From Stigmatella aurantiaca (GTDB lineage: Bacteria; Myxococcota; Myxococcia; Myxococcales; Myxococcaceae): 64,000 bases of DNA. Shown piece by piece: positions 51,080-60,822 of the stretch. How positions within the stretch are numbered: the stretch's first letter is position 1; each line of letters starts with the position of its first letter. The stretch is from NCBI RefSeq assembly GCF_900109545.1, contig NZ_FOAP01000007.1, forward strand, positions 124,001-188,000, in the 5' to 3' direction. The translations under genes were made by a program, and so were the position numbers. The notes under the pieces were generated by a model. The model was not told the origin of the DNA and made no database searches. It was given only the letters and a program-made list of their open reading frames with translations.

Positions 51080-54000
51080 TCACTCCTTGCCCTCTCCCTT
51101 GGAAGGAACGGGCGCCGGGGTGACGGCGGTGCCAGGCCGGGTGGCGGGCTTGGGCGTGAGCACGGGAGGCGCCCCGGTGCCACCGGCGGGCGTCAGGACC
51201 GGAGGCTTGGACGCGCCACTCGACGTGGGCCTTCGGGCTGGGGCCCCCGGCACCGGCACGGGCGTGCGCACCGGGGGCTGGGAGACCGCGAGCGGGGTGG
51301 GCCGCTGCCCCACCGGCTCGGCGCGCGGTGGCTCTGGGAAAGGGGCCGCGGGACGGCGCAGGGTGGCCAGCTCCTCGCGCAGCGCCTGGGATTCGGCGGT
51401 GGCGGCTTCGCGCTGCTCGCGCAGCAGCGCCAGCTCCGAGGTGAGGGCCGGATCCACGGCGGGGGTTTCCTCCAGCCGGGCCGTGAGCGCCTGAACGCGG
51501 CCCTCCAGCCGGGATTGATCCTCCAGGAGGATCTTCTTCTCCGCGCCCAGGCTCTCCGCCTGTTCCTTGAGCAGGGAGTGCTCGGATTGAAGGGCCGCGA
51601 GGCGCTCGGCGAGCTCCTTGCCCTCCTTGTCCTGGGTCCGCGCGGCCTCCGCGGACGAGGACTCCAGCGTCATCACCCGGCTCTCCAGCCGGACCCGGGC
51701 GGCCTTGGCCACGGTCAGCTCGGACTGGACGCGTTCGAGCGCGGAACTCGCCTGGCGGGCCCGGTCCTGTTCCGTGCTCAGCGCGTCCTGTGCCTGCCGT
51801 GCCTCCGCGCGGAGCTGCTCGCGCTCGGAGTCCCAGGTGGTGCGCTCCGTCTCCAGCCGCTGAATCCGCGCCTGCTCCGCCTGGAGGGACTCCTGAAGCG
51901 TGGTGAGCTCGGCGCGCAAGGTCTCCAAGGCGGCTCGCTCCGCCTCCAGCGAGGCCTCCGCTGCGGAGGCGCGGCCCGCGAAGCGCCTCGCCGATTGGAG
52001 CTGGACGCCGAGCAGCTCCAGCTGCTCGTGCTCGGACATGAGCCGGGCCTGGGTCTCGCCCAGCTGGGCCTCCATCTGCGCGAGCCGCATGTCCCGCTCG
52101 CCGAGGGCCCGCTGCATCCCCTGGAGCGCCATGCCCTGCCGGGCCACTTCGGCCCGCAGGGCCTCGCGCTCGGCCAGGACCGCCGCCTGTTCTTCCTGAG
52201 CCTGGGCCAGGGCCTGCTCGCGTGAGGCCAGCACCCCTGTGAACTGGGCCCCCTGGGCCTCGGCCTCGCGCGCACGGGCCTCCACCCGCTCCACCTGCGC
52301 ACTGAGTTCCTTGAGCGCGGCCTCGCGTTCGGCGAGCTGCGCCGCCGCGGCCTGGCGCGAGGTCTCGAACGCCTCCACCTGAGCAGCGAGCCGCTGGGCA
52401 CGTGCCTCCGCTTCCGCCAGGGACTGCTGAACCACGGTGAGCCGTGCCTGCTCCGCCTCGTGCGCGGCGCGGGCCTCGGCCTCGGCCGCCCGGGCCTGGG
52501 AGAGCTGTGTCTCCAGGGCGGTGTGCTGCTCCCGCGCCGCCGTCTCCGCCGAGGCCTTCTCCGCTTCGAGGCGATCCACCGCCGCTTGAAGCTCCGCCTC
52601 GCGCGCCTCCGCCTGAGCCAGACGCTGGGTATTCCAGCCCTGTTCCTGCGTGAGGAGGGCCTTCGACTGCGTGGCCGCGATCTGCTGCTCTTCCAGCCGC
52701 GCCTTCAGCGCCTCTTCCTCTTCCCGCGCGGCCTCCAGCTCGGCGCGCAGCAGCGTCTGCGCCTCGCGCTCGGCCTCCCAGCCCCGCCGGGCGTCGGCGA
52801 GGAGCGCGGCGAGCTGCTCACGAGCGCCCTGCTCGGTATCCAGCGACTCTTGCGCGTGACCGAGCTCCGTCTCGATCGCCTCGCGCTGCGTGCGCTCGGC
52901 CTCCAGCTCTGCCCGAAGCTGGGAGAGGCCCGCCTCGCCTTCGGTCCGCCCCAGCCGCTCGGCCGCCAGCGCCGCCTGGGATTGTGCCAGCGCCGTCTCG
53001 ACCTGAGCATGCCGGGCCTGCGCCAGGGTCAGCTCCGCCCGGACACGGCCCAGCGTCTCGTCGGCCTGGGTGCGCCCTTCCCGCTCGGCGTTCAGCGCCT
53101 CACGCACTTCGGCCAGAGCCGCGTCCAGCGTCCGCCGCGCTTGGAGTCCCTCGCCCGACTCTGCTTGGGCTTGGGCAAGTGCCGCCTGAAGCCGGGCCCC
53201 GTGGTCCTCTGCCTGGGAGCGCGCTTGCGTCTCAGCGCCCAGCGCGTCACGCGCCTCCTCCAGGGACACACGGACCTGGGCCAGGATCTCTTCCGCCCGG
53301 GAGCGGGCTTGCGCCTCGGTGCTCAGCGCCGCACGCGCTTCGGCCAGCACCGCTTCCAGATCTCGCCGCGCTTCCAGCCCCTCGCCGGACTCCGCTCGCG
53401 CCAGCGCCAGCGCCTCATCGCTCCGGGTGCGCGCCTCCTGCGCCTCGGCCAGCTCCGCCTGAAGCCGGGCCAGGGCCGCCTCCACCTCCCGGCGCTGCTG
53501 CTGCTCCAGGGAGAGCGCGGCCTCGACCGATGCAAGCACCCCCGCGTCCTCAGCACGCCCGGTCCGCTCCGAGGCCAGCGCGGCCTGGAGCTGTTCGGCC
53601 GCCAAAACCGTCTGGGCGCGAAGCTCCTGCTCGGCCGCCCAGGAGGCCCGGAGCTGAGCCAGCTCCGCCTGCGCCTGGGCCAGGGACGCCTCGCCCTGGA
53701 GACGCATCTGCTGCTCCGCCTCCAACGACTCCCGCGCTCCCGAGAGCAGCCCTTCGCCTTGGAGGCGCTGCTGGCGCTCGGCCTCGAACGCTTCCCGCTG
53801 CCGGGCCAGGGCCTCCTCGGAACGGGTGCGCTCCGCGCGCTCGGACTCCACGGTCTCCCGCAGCCCCGCCAGCGCCTCCTCCAGAAGGAGCCGCTCTTGC
53901 CGCTCCCGCTCGAACGCCTCCCCCACCTGGGAAGCCGCGGCCTCCGCGCCGGTCCGCCCCCGGCGCTCCTCCTCGAACGCATCCTTATATGCGGCGAGTT

Positions 54001-56038
54001 CCCGCGTCAGCGCCTCCGCGCGCTGCTGCCCGGCCTCGAAGTCCTTGCCCAGGGTGCCGAGCGCTGCCTCCGCCTCGGCCAACTGCTGCTGGAGCGCCTC
54101 GCGCTCCTCCTTCAGCGCTTCGGCCTGCTCTTCGGCCTGGGCCAGCGCGAGGACGCCTTCCGTCCGCGCCGAGGACTCGGTCTGGAGCTGGGCGGTGAGC
54201 GCCCTCACCTGCTGCTCCAGCGCCTCTCGCCCCAGCGTCTCCCCGGCGAGCTGGGCCACCAGCGCCTCGGTCCGCTCCCGCGCCTCGGTCACCACCTGTT
54301 CGAGCCGCTGCGTTCCCAGCTCGCGCTCCGCATCCAGCGCCTGCGCGAACGTCGCCGAGGCCTTCTCGCGGTCCTCCTCGAGGTCCACCATGCGCTCGCG
54401 CGCCGCCTGGAGGGCCTCCTCAAGCTTCTCCGCCGAATCGCGGGCCTGCGCCTCCTCGCGCTGGAGCGCCTCCAACTGCGCCTTCACGCGGGCCGCGTCC
54501 GACCGCGCCGCCTCCAGCTCGGTCTCCAACCCCCGCTGGGCCGACTCGTGCAGGAGCCGCTGCTGCTCCGCCTCATGGCGCTTGGACTCGGCGGCGGCGG
54601 CGCGCTGCCGGTTCTCCTCCAGCCCCCGCGCGAGCTGGGCCAGCTCCGCGTCCTTCATCAGCAGGGCGTCGGCGGAGGCGCGGGCCTCCTGCTGAGCCTG
54701 AGCCAGCTCCTCCTTGAGGTGCTCCACCGCGGCAAGCGCCGAGGAGTACTGTCCGGCGATGCGCAGCTCGCGCTCCCGCGCCGCCTCGGCGTAGCGCCGG
54801 CGGTCCTCGGCCTGCTCCTGCGCGCGGTCCGCGGCGATCCGGTCCTTCTCCCGGTCGATGCGCAGATTGGAGAGCTCGTCCTGCAAGTCCCTCACCTGGG
54901 CGTACGCCTGGGTCAGCCGCTCCCGCGTCTCCTCCAGGGAAGCCCCCGTCTCCTCGCGGCGGGCCCGCTCCAGCCGGTGGGCCTCCTGCGCAGCCAGGAC
55001 CTGGACGCTGGCCTCCGTCTGGGCGCGCTGGGCCTGCTCCATCTCCAGGCGCTGCTGCATCAGGCGCCGCTCGGCATCGGTGAGCCGCTCCTGGAGCACC
55101 TGCATCTCCAGCTCCCGGCGGCGCAGCTTCGCGGCCAGCTCATCCCGGTCCCGGGCCGCCTGCGGGGTCTCCCGGGCCTGCTCGAGCTGTGCCACCAGCC
55201 GGGCCCCCTCCTCGCGCGCCACCTCCAAGGAGGGCTTGAGGGAGGCCACCTCCGCCTCGCGGTCGGACAGCTCCGCGCGCAGCTTGGAGACCACCTCCTT
55301 CAGCTTTCCGGTGCGCTCCTCCCAGCCCTTGGCGCGCTGGGCCACCTCATCCAACCGGCCCCGGGTGAACGCCAGCGGCTCCGGGGGCAGCTGCACCCAG
55401 GTGGGGTCCACGCTGCGCGCAGGCTCCTGGCCCGCCACCACGACGAAGTAGGCGGCCTCGCCCCCGCGGATGAGCGAGCCATCCACCTGAAGCCCCTCTC
55501 CCCGCTCGAACGCGAGCTGATAGCCGAGCAAGGGGCTCTGGGTGGCCACCTCCACGTGGGGGAAGTGGGGCGAGAGCACATCCAGAAGCTGCCCATAGGT
55601 CGGCGGGGCACCCTCCTCGACTTCCATGAGCTGCCACAGCGCCAGCCCGCCCGGGTTGCGCAGCCCGCCGATCAGGTGGCCCTGCTTGGCCACCAGCCGC
55701 GCCAGCTCCTCCAGCAGCGCCGGGGCCCGCACATAGGGTGCGAGATCCGCCACCAGCACCGCATCGAAGCTGCCCGGCTCCAGGTCGTCAAACACGTTGG
55801 CGCGGAAGCGCAGCGAGGGGCCCCCGTACGCCTTCTGCGCGGCCTCCACCGCCGCCAGGTCCGCATCGCAGGCCACCACCACGCGGGCACCCCGCTCCAG
55901 GAGGAAGCGGGCGCTCTCGCCCCCGGTGGAGGCCACGGCACCCACCTCGAGCACGCGGCGGCGGGCGCACAGACTCTCCGCGAAAATGTACCGGGGCAGC
56001 AGTTCACTGGGCCCCATGCGGCGAAAGGTTGGGTGCAT
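51080..56038 (-). CDS. very long methyltransferase-like / coiled-coil protein
   Basis: About 1652 residues. The N-terminal 210 residues resemble a class I SAM methyltransferase (VLEVGAVASTGGESARFLLE with a following acidic ACDADL; FDAVLVADLAPYV). From about 225 to 1550 the chain is a nearly uninterrupted Ala/Glu/Gln/Arg coiled coil with internal duplications (AESGEGLEARRDLEAVLAEA and AESGEGLQARRTLDAALAEV). The tail is Pro/Ala/Thr-rich. Start is uncertain: ATG at 56038 gives this extent; ATG at 56017 (MGPSELLPRY) is possible. Such coiled coils in myxobacteria scaffold polarity or motility clusters; function here is unknown. Confidence 0.75.
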   Translation of the reverse strand: MHPTFRRMGPSELLPRYIFAESLCARRRVLEVGAVASTGGESARFLLERGARVVVACDADLAAVEAAQKAYGGPSLRFRANVFDDLEPGSFDAVLVADLAPYVRAPALLEELARLVAKQGHLIGGLRNPGGLALWQLMEVEEGAPPTYGQLLDVLSPHFPHVEVATQSPLLGYQLAFERGEGLQVDGSLIRGGEAAYFVVVAGQEPARSVDPTWVQLPPEPLAFTRGRLDEVAQRAKGWEERTGKLKEVVSKLRAELSDREAEVASLKPSLEVAREEGARLVAQLEQARETPQAARDRDELAAKLRRRELEMQVLQERLTDAERRLMQQRLEMEQAQRAQTEASVQVLAAQEAHRLERARREETGASLEETRERLTQAYAQVRDLQDELSNLRIDREKDRIAADRAQEQAEDRRRYAEAARERELRIAGQYSSALAAVEHLKEELAQAQQEARASADALLMKDAELAQLARGLEENRQRAAAAESKRHEAEQQRLLHESAQRGLETELEAARSDAARVKAQLEALQREEAQARDSAEKLEEALQAARERMVDLEEDREKASATFAQALDAERELGTQRLEQVVTEARERTEALVAQLAGETLGREALEQQVRALTAQLQTESSARTEGVLALAQAEEQAEALKEEREALQQQLAEAEAALGTLGKDFEAGQQRAEALTRELAAYKDAFEEERRGRTGAEAAASQVGEAFERERQERLLLEEALAGLRETVESERAERTRSEEALARQREAFEAERQQRLQGEGLLSGARESLEAEQQMRLQGEASLAQAQAELAQLRASWAAEQELRAQTVLAAEQLQAALASERTGRAEDAGVLASVEAALSLEQQQRREVEAALARLQAELAEAQEARTRSDEALALARAESGEGLEARRDLEAVLAEARAALSTEAQARSRAEEILAQVRVSLEEARDALGAETQARSQAEDHGARLQAALAQAQAESGEGLQARRTLDAALAEVREALNAEREGRTQADETLGRVRAELTLAQARHAQVETALAQSQAALAAERLGRTEGEAGLSQLRAELEAERTQREAIETELGHAQESLDTEQGAREQLAALLADARRGWEAEREAQTLLRAELEAAREEEEALKARLEEQQIAATQSKALLTQEQGWNTQRLAQAEAREAELQAAVDRLEAEKASAETAAREQHTALETQLSQARAAEAEARAAHEAEQARLTVVQQSLAEAEARAQRLAAQVEAFETSRQAAAAQLAEREAALKELSAQVERVEARAREAEAQGAQFTGVLASREQALAQAQEEQAAVLAEREALRAEVARQGMALQGMQRALGERDMRLAQMEAQLGETQARLMSEHEQLELLGVQLQSARRFAGRASAAEASLEAERAALETLRAELTTLQESLQAEQARIQRLETERTTWDSEREQLRAEARQAQDALSTEQDRARQASSALERVQSELTVAKAARVRLESRVMTLESSSAEAARTQDKEGKELAERLAALQSEHSLLKEQAESLGAEKKILLEDQSRLEGRVQALTARLEETPAVDPALTSELALLREQREAATAESQALREELATLRRPAAPFPEPPRAEPVGQRPTPLAVSQPPVRTPVPVPGAPARRPTSSGASKPPVLTPAGGTGAPPVLTPKPATRPGTAVTPAPVPSKGEGKE

Positions 56039-56058
56039 GGGTGTGTTCGCGAGGTAGG

Positions 56059-56086
56059 AGTATATCCGTGGGGCTTCAGGTCCCAA
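56059..56086 (-). promoter_or_regulatory. promoter of the methyltransferase/coiled-coil operon
   Basis: On the minus strand TTGGGA, a 16-base spacer and TATACT place a start near 56052, only about 14 bases before the ATG at 56038, which would leave room for hardly any leader. Confidence 0.55.
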
Positions 56087-56147
56087 GGAAAGCGCCGCGC
56101 CCCGGAGCCTTCGGGAGGGCGGCCGAACGAATGGAGGGCAGGAGATC

Positions 56148-56936
56148 ATGAACGGCGCACCCCCGCAGGGCTTCGGCTACCGCGCGAAGAAGACGTTTAC
56201 CCGGTTGATGGTGGTGGTGCTGATCCTCGCCATGGGCGGGGCAGTGCTGTTCCTGCTCTCCCAGCTCAACGCCCGCACCTTCACGCTGGACCTGTCCAAC
56301 GGCCAGCTCGTGGTGATGAAGGGCCGGATGCTGCCCGCGGGCGCGGTGCCCTACCGCCCCGGTGACTCGGCCCTGGCGGACACGTACGCGCCCATCCCCG
56401 TGGAGGGCCACGACGTCACCCCGCTCATCACCCAGCGCTTCAGCGAGCGCGAGGAGCTGGACCGGGCCCTGTTCCAGTTCCTGGAGTCCCTGGCGCGGCC
56501 GCGCATCGCCTCGGACGAACCGGAGCGCATCGAGCGCGGCGTCTACTACCTGCGGCGGGCCGAGCGCTTCTCCGGGCTGAGCCAGGAGCAGCGCACCACC
56601 CTCAAGGGGCTCCAGGCGGAGGTGGCCTACTACCAGGCCCGGCAGAAGCTGGAGGACGCGCGCAAGCTCATCGCCGAGGCCCTGGGGCAGCTGCGGCTGG
56701 CGGCCGAGAGCAACAACCGGCACTCGCGCAACGCCAACCAGATGCTCACCGTGATCAGCCCCCCCACCACCGCCCTGGAGGCCGCGCTCCGGGAGGCCGT
56801 CCACACGCTGAGCGCGCCCCGGCCGAAGGAAGAGCCCCCCGCCCCGGCGCCCCCGCAGGCCCCCCAGCCGGTGGGCGAGGACCCCCTCCTGCCCGGCCAA
56901 CCGTTGACCCCCGACGCGGGCGATGGGGGACCGTGA
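56148..56936 (+). CDS. single-pass membrane protein of unknown function
   Basis: 262 residues: a membrane helix at about 19-40 (LMVVVLILAMGGAVLFLLSQ), an extracytoplasmic beta-rich part (TFTLDLSNGQLVVMKGRMLP), a helical region (ERGVYYLRRAERFSGL; KLEDARKLIAEALGQL) and a Pro-rich tail. IF-rod-like text in the middle suggests a TPR-like fold, but no family is recognised. GGAGATC is 3 bases before the ATG. Divergent from the coiled-coil gene. Confidence 0.65.
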   Translation: MNGAPPQGFGYRAKKTFTRLMVVVLILAMGGAVLFLLSQLNARTFTLDLSNGQLVVMKGRMLPAGAVPYRPGDSALADTYAPIPVEGHDVTPLITQRFSEREELDRALFQFLESLARPRIASDEPERIERGVYYLRRAERFSGLSQEQRTTLKGLQAEVAYYQARQKLEDARKLIAEALGQLRLAAESNNRHSRNANQMLTVISPPTTALEAALREAVHTLSAPRPKEEPPAPAPPQAPQPVGEDPLLPGQPLTPDAGDGGP

Positions 56937-57234
56937 CGTGTCCTACATCATCCGACTGTTTTCTACCAACAGTCGGGGACTGATCATCGTGTGATCATAG
57001 ATTGCAAACGCCGATCCCACGCCAAGTGGGTTCGTTGGGCTGACAAACACTAGCTGTCGCGTTGACAGGTCACGCCCTCCCCCATAGCTTGTGCCCGTCC
57101 GAAGGGGCGCCCGGAACCCCGGCAGCCCTCCCAGGACCCCCCCAAAACGCACGACGAGGTGCGTCAAGCCGCCCTCCGGTCCCCGGACGGGAGGGGTGCG
57201 TCTTGCCGTGTCCTTTCTTTGGAGTGAGCCGACC
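56937..57234 (+). promoter_or_regulatory. nrdAB control region with promoter and hairpins
   Basis: No gene in this 298-base gap. CCGACTGTT and AACAGTCGG (56952-56976) form a 9-pair hairpin behind the upstream gene, without a T-tract. TGATCA occurs twice near 56980-56997. CCCAC-GTGGG (57016-57030) and ACACTAGCTGT (57047-57057) are palindromes just upstream of a promoter TTGACA (57062-57067)-N17-TAGCTT (57085-57090). The last palindrome partly resembles an NrdR box; 30 bases separate the two centres. Regulation by NrdR is only suggested. Confidence 0.55.
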
Positions 57235-59721
57235 GTGACCATCGAAACCCCCATGAAGTCGCCTGCTGTGCCCCCCCTGGCCCCGTCTTCCCCGGCCGCC
57301 AGTGAGCAGGGCCCGACGATGATGCGGGTACGCAAGCGCAATGGCTCCTCGGAGCCGGTGGACCTGAACAAGATTGTCCGCGCGGTGGGGCGCTGCTGCT
57401 CGGGGCTGACGCGGGTGGACGCGCTCCGGGTGTCCACGAAGACCATCAGCGGCCTGTACGACGGGGCCACCACGCGCGAGCTGGACAGCCTGTCCATCCA
57501 GACGGCCGCGGCGCTCATCGTCGAGGAGCCCGAGTACGCGCGCCTGTCGGCCCGCCTGCTGGCCACCTTCGTCCAGAAGGAAGTCTCCAACCAGGAGATC
57601 CACTCCTTCTCGCAGTCGATCGCCGCGGGCCACAAACACGGCCTCATCGCGGACCGGCTCCTGCAGTTCGTGCAGACGAACGCGCGCAAGCTGAACGCGG
57701 CGGTGGAGCCGTCCCGCAACGACTTGTTCGAGTACTTCGGCCTGCGGACCGTGTACGACCGCTACCTGCTGAAGAACCCGCAGACGCGTGAGGTCATCGA
57801 GACGCCGCAGGACTTCTTCCTGCGCGTGGCGTGCGCCCTGACGGACACGGCCAAGGACGCCATCGAGCTGTACCGGCTGTTCAGCTCGCTGGAGTACCTG
57901 CCCAGCTCCCCCACCCTGTTCAACGCGGGCACGCGGCACGAGCAGCTCTCCAGCTGCTTCCTGCTGGACTCGCCCGCCGACGAGCTGGACTCCATCTACC
58001 GGAAGTACACGGACATCGCGATGCTGTCGAAGTTCTCCGGCGGCATCGGCGTGGCGTACCACCGGGTGCGCGCGCGCGGCTCGCTCATCCGCTCCACCAA
58101 CGGGCACTCGAACGGCATCGTCCCCTGGCTGAAGACGCTGGATGCGTCCGTGGCGGCGGTGAACCAGGGCGGCAAGCGCAAGGGCGCGTGCTGCGTGTAC
58201 CTGGAGACGTGGCACGCGGACATCGAGGACTTCCTCGAGCTGCGGGACAACACCGGTGACGACGCGCGGCGCACGCACAACCTGAACCTGGCCAACTGGG
58301 TGTCGGACCTCTTCATGCGCCGGGTGGAGGCGGACCAGGAGTGGTCGCTGTTCGACCCGAAGTCCGTGCCGCACCTGACGGACCTGTACGGCGAGGCCTT
58401 CGAGCGCGCCTACGCCGAGGCCGAGGCCCAGGGGCTGGCCGCGCGCAAGGTGAAGGCGCGGGACCTGTACGCCCGGATGATGAAGACGCTGGCGCAGACG
58501 GGCAACGGCTGGATGACCTTCAAGGACATCAGCAACCGCAAGAGCAACCAGACGGGCAAGGACGGCAACGTCATCCACCTGTCCAACCTGTGCACCGAGA
58601 TTCTCGAGGTGACGAACGCCTCGGAGACGGCGGTGTGCAACCTGGGCTCGCTCAACCTGGGCCGGATGATCTCCAACGGCGCGTTCGACTTCGAGCGCCT
58701 GCGGGCCAACGTGCAGCTGGCCATCCGGCAGCTCGACCGGGTCATCGACCTCAACTACTACCCCATCGCCACGGCGGCGGCCTCGAACAGCCGCTGGCGC
58801 CCGGTGGGCCTGGGGCTGATGGGGCTCCAGGACGTGTTCTTCCAGCTGCGGCTGCCCTTCGACGCCCCCGAGGCCCGGGCGCTCTCGAAGAAGATCTCCG
58901 AGGAGATTTATTTCGCGGCGCTGACCACCTCCGCGGACCTGTCCGAGCAGCACGGCCCGCACCAGGCGTTCCAGGAGACGCGCGCGGCGCGCGGCGAGCT
59001 GCAGTTCGACGCCTGGGGCGTGGTGCCCGAGGACACGGCGCGCTGGAACGCGCTGCGCGAGCGCATCCAGAAGGTGGGCCTGCGCAACTCGCTGATGATC
59101 GCCATCGCGCCCACGGCCACCATCGCCTCCATCGCCGGCTGCTACGAGTGCATCGAGCCGCAGGTGTCCAACCTCTTCAAGCGCGAGACGCTCTCGGGTG
59201 ACTTCCTCCAGGTGAACAAGTACCTGGTGAGGGACCTGCAGGCGCTGGGGCAGTGGAACGACGCCATGCGCTCGAAGCTGAAGCTCTCGGAGGGCAGCGT
59301 GCAGGACCTGACCGAGCTGCCCTCGGACCTGAAGGCCGTCTACCGGACGGCGTGGGAGGTGCCCATGCGCTCGCTCATCGACATGGCCGCCGACCGCGGG
59401 GCCTTCATCGACCAGAGCCAGTCGCTGAACCTCTTCGTGGAGGCGCCGAACATCGGAAAGATGTCCTCGATGTACTTCTACGCGTGGCAGAAGGGGCTGA
59501 AGACCACCTATTACATGCGCTCGCGCCCCGCGACGCGCATCGCCAAGACGACGGTGGGCACCACGCAGGGCCAGGGCACCTCGGCCGCGCCGAACATGCC
59601 GATGGCGAGCGCCGCCCCGGCCCAGGCCCAGGCCCCGGAGGCCGCCCCGTCCAAGTACACCGAGTCCGAGGCGGTGGCGTGCTCGCTGGAGAACCCGGAG
59701 ATGTGCGAGGCGTGCCAGTAG
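57235..59721 (+). CDS. nrdA: class I ribonucleoside-diphosphate reductase, alpha subunit
   Basis: NrdA reduces NDPs to dNDPs using the radical supplied by NrdB. Residues 25-110 form the ATP-cone (RVRKRNGSSEPVDLNKIVRA), the allosteric activity site. The catalytic core has SSCFLLD, NLCTEI, AVCNLGSLNLG and APTATIASIAGCYECIEP. YFYAWQKGLKTTYYMRSRPA carries the radical-transfer tyrosines, and CEACQ at the C-terminus is the thioredoxin-reducible cysteine pair. I placed the start at GTG 57235, about 10 bases after GGAG; 828 aa. An Ala/Gln/Pro-rich linker precedes the final cysteines. Confidence 0.95.
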   Translation: MTIETPMKSPAVPPLAPSSPAASEQGPTMMRVRKRNGSSEPVDLNKIVRAVGRCCSGLTRVDALRVSTKTISGLYDGATTRELDSLSIQTAAALIVEEPEYARLSARLLATFVQKEVSNQEIHSFSQSIAAGHKHGLIADRLLQFVQTNARKLNAAVEPSRNDLFEYFGLRTVYDRYLLKNPQTREVIETPQDFFLRVACALTDTAKDAIELYRLFSSLEYLPSSPTLFNAGTRHEQLSSCFLLDSPADELDSIYRKYTDIAMLSKFSGGIGVAYHRVRARGSLIRSTNGHSNGIVPWLKTLDASVAAVNQGGKRKGACCVYLETWHADIEDFLELRDNTGDDARRTHNLNLANWVSDLFMRRVEADQEWSLFDPKSVPHLTDLYGEAFERAYAEAEAQGLAARKVKARDLYARMMKTLAQTGNGWMTFKDISNRKSNQTGKDGNVIHLSNLCTEILEVTNASETAVCNLGSLNLGRMISNGAFDFERLRANVQLAIRQLDRVIDLNYYPIATAAASNSRWRPVGLGLMGLQDVFFQLRLPFDAPEARALSKKISEEIYFAALTTSADLSEQHGPHQAFQETRAARGELQFDAWGVVPEDTARWNALRERIQKVGLRNSLMIAIAPTATIASIAGCYECIEPQVSNLFKRETLSGDFLQVNKYLVRDLQALGQWNDAMRSKLKLSEGSVQDLTELPSDLKAVYRTAWEVPMRSLIDMAADRGAFIDQSQSLNLFVEAPNIGKMSSMYFYAWQKGLKTTYYMRSRPATRIAKTTVGTTQGQGTSAAPNMPMASAAPAQAQAPEAAPSKYTESEAVACSLENPEMCEACQ

Positions 59722-59773
59722 GCCGCCCCCGCCCTTCTCCCCCCTTTTTCACGCTGTACCGAGGTCGCCGCCG

Positions 59774-60784
59774 ATGCTGCTGAACGCTGGAATGAACCTG
59801 ACGCTGCGCCCGATGGCGTACCCGGTCTTCTTCGAGATGTACCGCAACGCCATCAAGAACACCTGGACGGTGGAGGAGGTGGACTTCTCCACGGACCTGG
59901 TGGACCTGCGCGGCAAGATGACGGACGCGGAGCGCCACCTGATTCACCGGCTGGTGGCGTTCTTCGCCACGGGTGACTCCATCGTGGGCAACAACCTGGT
60001 GCTCAACCTCTACAAGCACCTGAACGCCCCCGAGGCGCGGATGTACCTGTCGCGCCAGCTCTACGAGGAGGCGCTGCACGTCCAGTTCTACCTGACGCTG
60101 CTAGACACGTACGTGCCGGACCCGGCGGACCGGGCCAAGGCGTTCGCCGCCATCGACAACATCCCCTCCATCCAGCGCAAGGCGCGCTTCTGCCTCAAGT
60201 GGATGGACTCCATCAACGACCTGGCGGAGCTGAAGACGCGCGAGGACCGGCGGCGGTTCCTGCTGAACCTCATCTGCTTCGCCGGCTGCATCGAGGGGCT
60301 CTTCTTCTTCGCGGCGTTCGCGTACGTGTACTTCCTGCGCAGCAAGGGGCTGCTGCACGGGCTGGCCGCGGGCACCAACTGGGTCTTCCGGGACGAGAGC
60401 GCGCACATGACGTTCGCGTTCGAGGCCATCCGGGTGGCGCGCCAGGAGGAGCCGGACCTGTTCGATGCCCGGATGCAGGAGGACGTGGTGTCGATGATGC
60501 GCGAGGCGGTCGAGTGCGAGACGCTCTTCGCGCAGGACCTGCTGAGCGGCGGCGTGGCGGGCCTGTCCGTGCAGGAGATGCGGCAGTACCTGGAGTACGT
60601 GGCCGACCAGCGCCTGATGATGCTCGGCATGGCGCCGGTGTTCCGGGTGAAGAACTCCCTGCCCTTCATGGACCTGCAGGACGTGCAGGAGCTCACCAAC
60701 TTCTTCGAGCGCCGGGTGAGCGCCTACCAGGTGGGCCTGGGCGTGGGCGCTGCGAACGACGTCATCCTCGACGCCGCGTTCTGA
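59774..60784 (+). CDS. nrdB: class I ribonucleotide reductase, beta subunit
   Basis: NrdB holds the di-iron centre and tyrosyl radical. Metal ligands are visible in LYEEALHVQFY with the radical Tyr four residues after His, in CIEGLFFFAAFAYVYF and in RDESAHMTFAFEAI. The 336-residue length fits. The end carries the NrdA-binding tail with VSAYQVGLG. It lies 52 bases after nrdA and is followed by a hairpin. Confidence 0.95.
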   Translation: MLLNAGMNLTLRPMAYPVFFEMYRNAIKNTWTVEEVDFSTDLVDLRGKMTDAERHLIHRLVAFFATGDSIVGNNLVLNLYKHLNAPEARMYLSRQLYEEALHVQFYLTLLDTYVPDPADRAKAFAAIDNIPSIQRKARFCLKWMDSINDLAELKTREDRRRFLLNLICFAGCIEGLFFFAAFAYVYFLRSKGLLHGLAAGTNWVFRDESAHMTFAFEAIRVARQEEPDLFDARMQEDVVSMMREAVECETLFAQDLLSGGVAGLSVQEMRQYLEYVADQRLMMLGMAPVFRVKNSLPFMDLQDVQELTNFFERRVSAYQVGLGVGAANDVILDAAF

Positions 60785-60793
60785 CGCAGCAGC

Positions 60794-60816
60794 GGGGCCC
60801 CCGGCGGGGGGGCCCC
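60794..60816. terminator. convergent hairpin between nrdB and hpt
   Basis: GGGGCCCCC and GGGGGCCCC form a 9-pair GC stem with a 5-base loop. No T-tract. It lies between the two convergent stop codons and probably acts in both directions. Confidence 0.55.
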
Positions 60817-60822
60817 AGCGGG

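Noticed and set aside
51100-56365. Long open frames on the plus strand opposite the coiled-coil gene
   Set aside because: High-GC shadow frames rich in Leu and Arg; no domain, no ribosome binding site, and the minus strand gives a coherent coiled coil.
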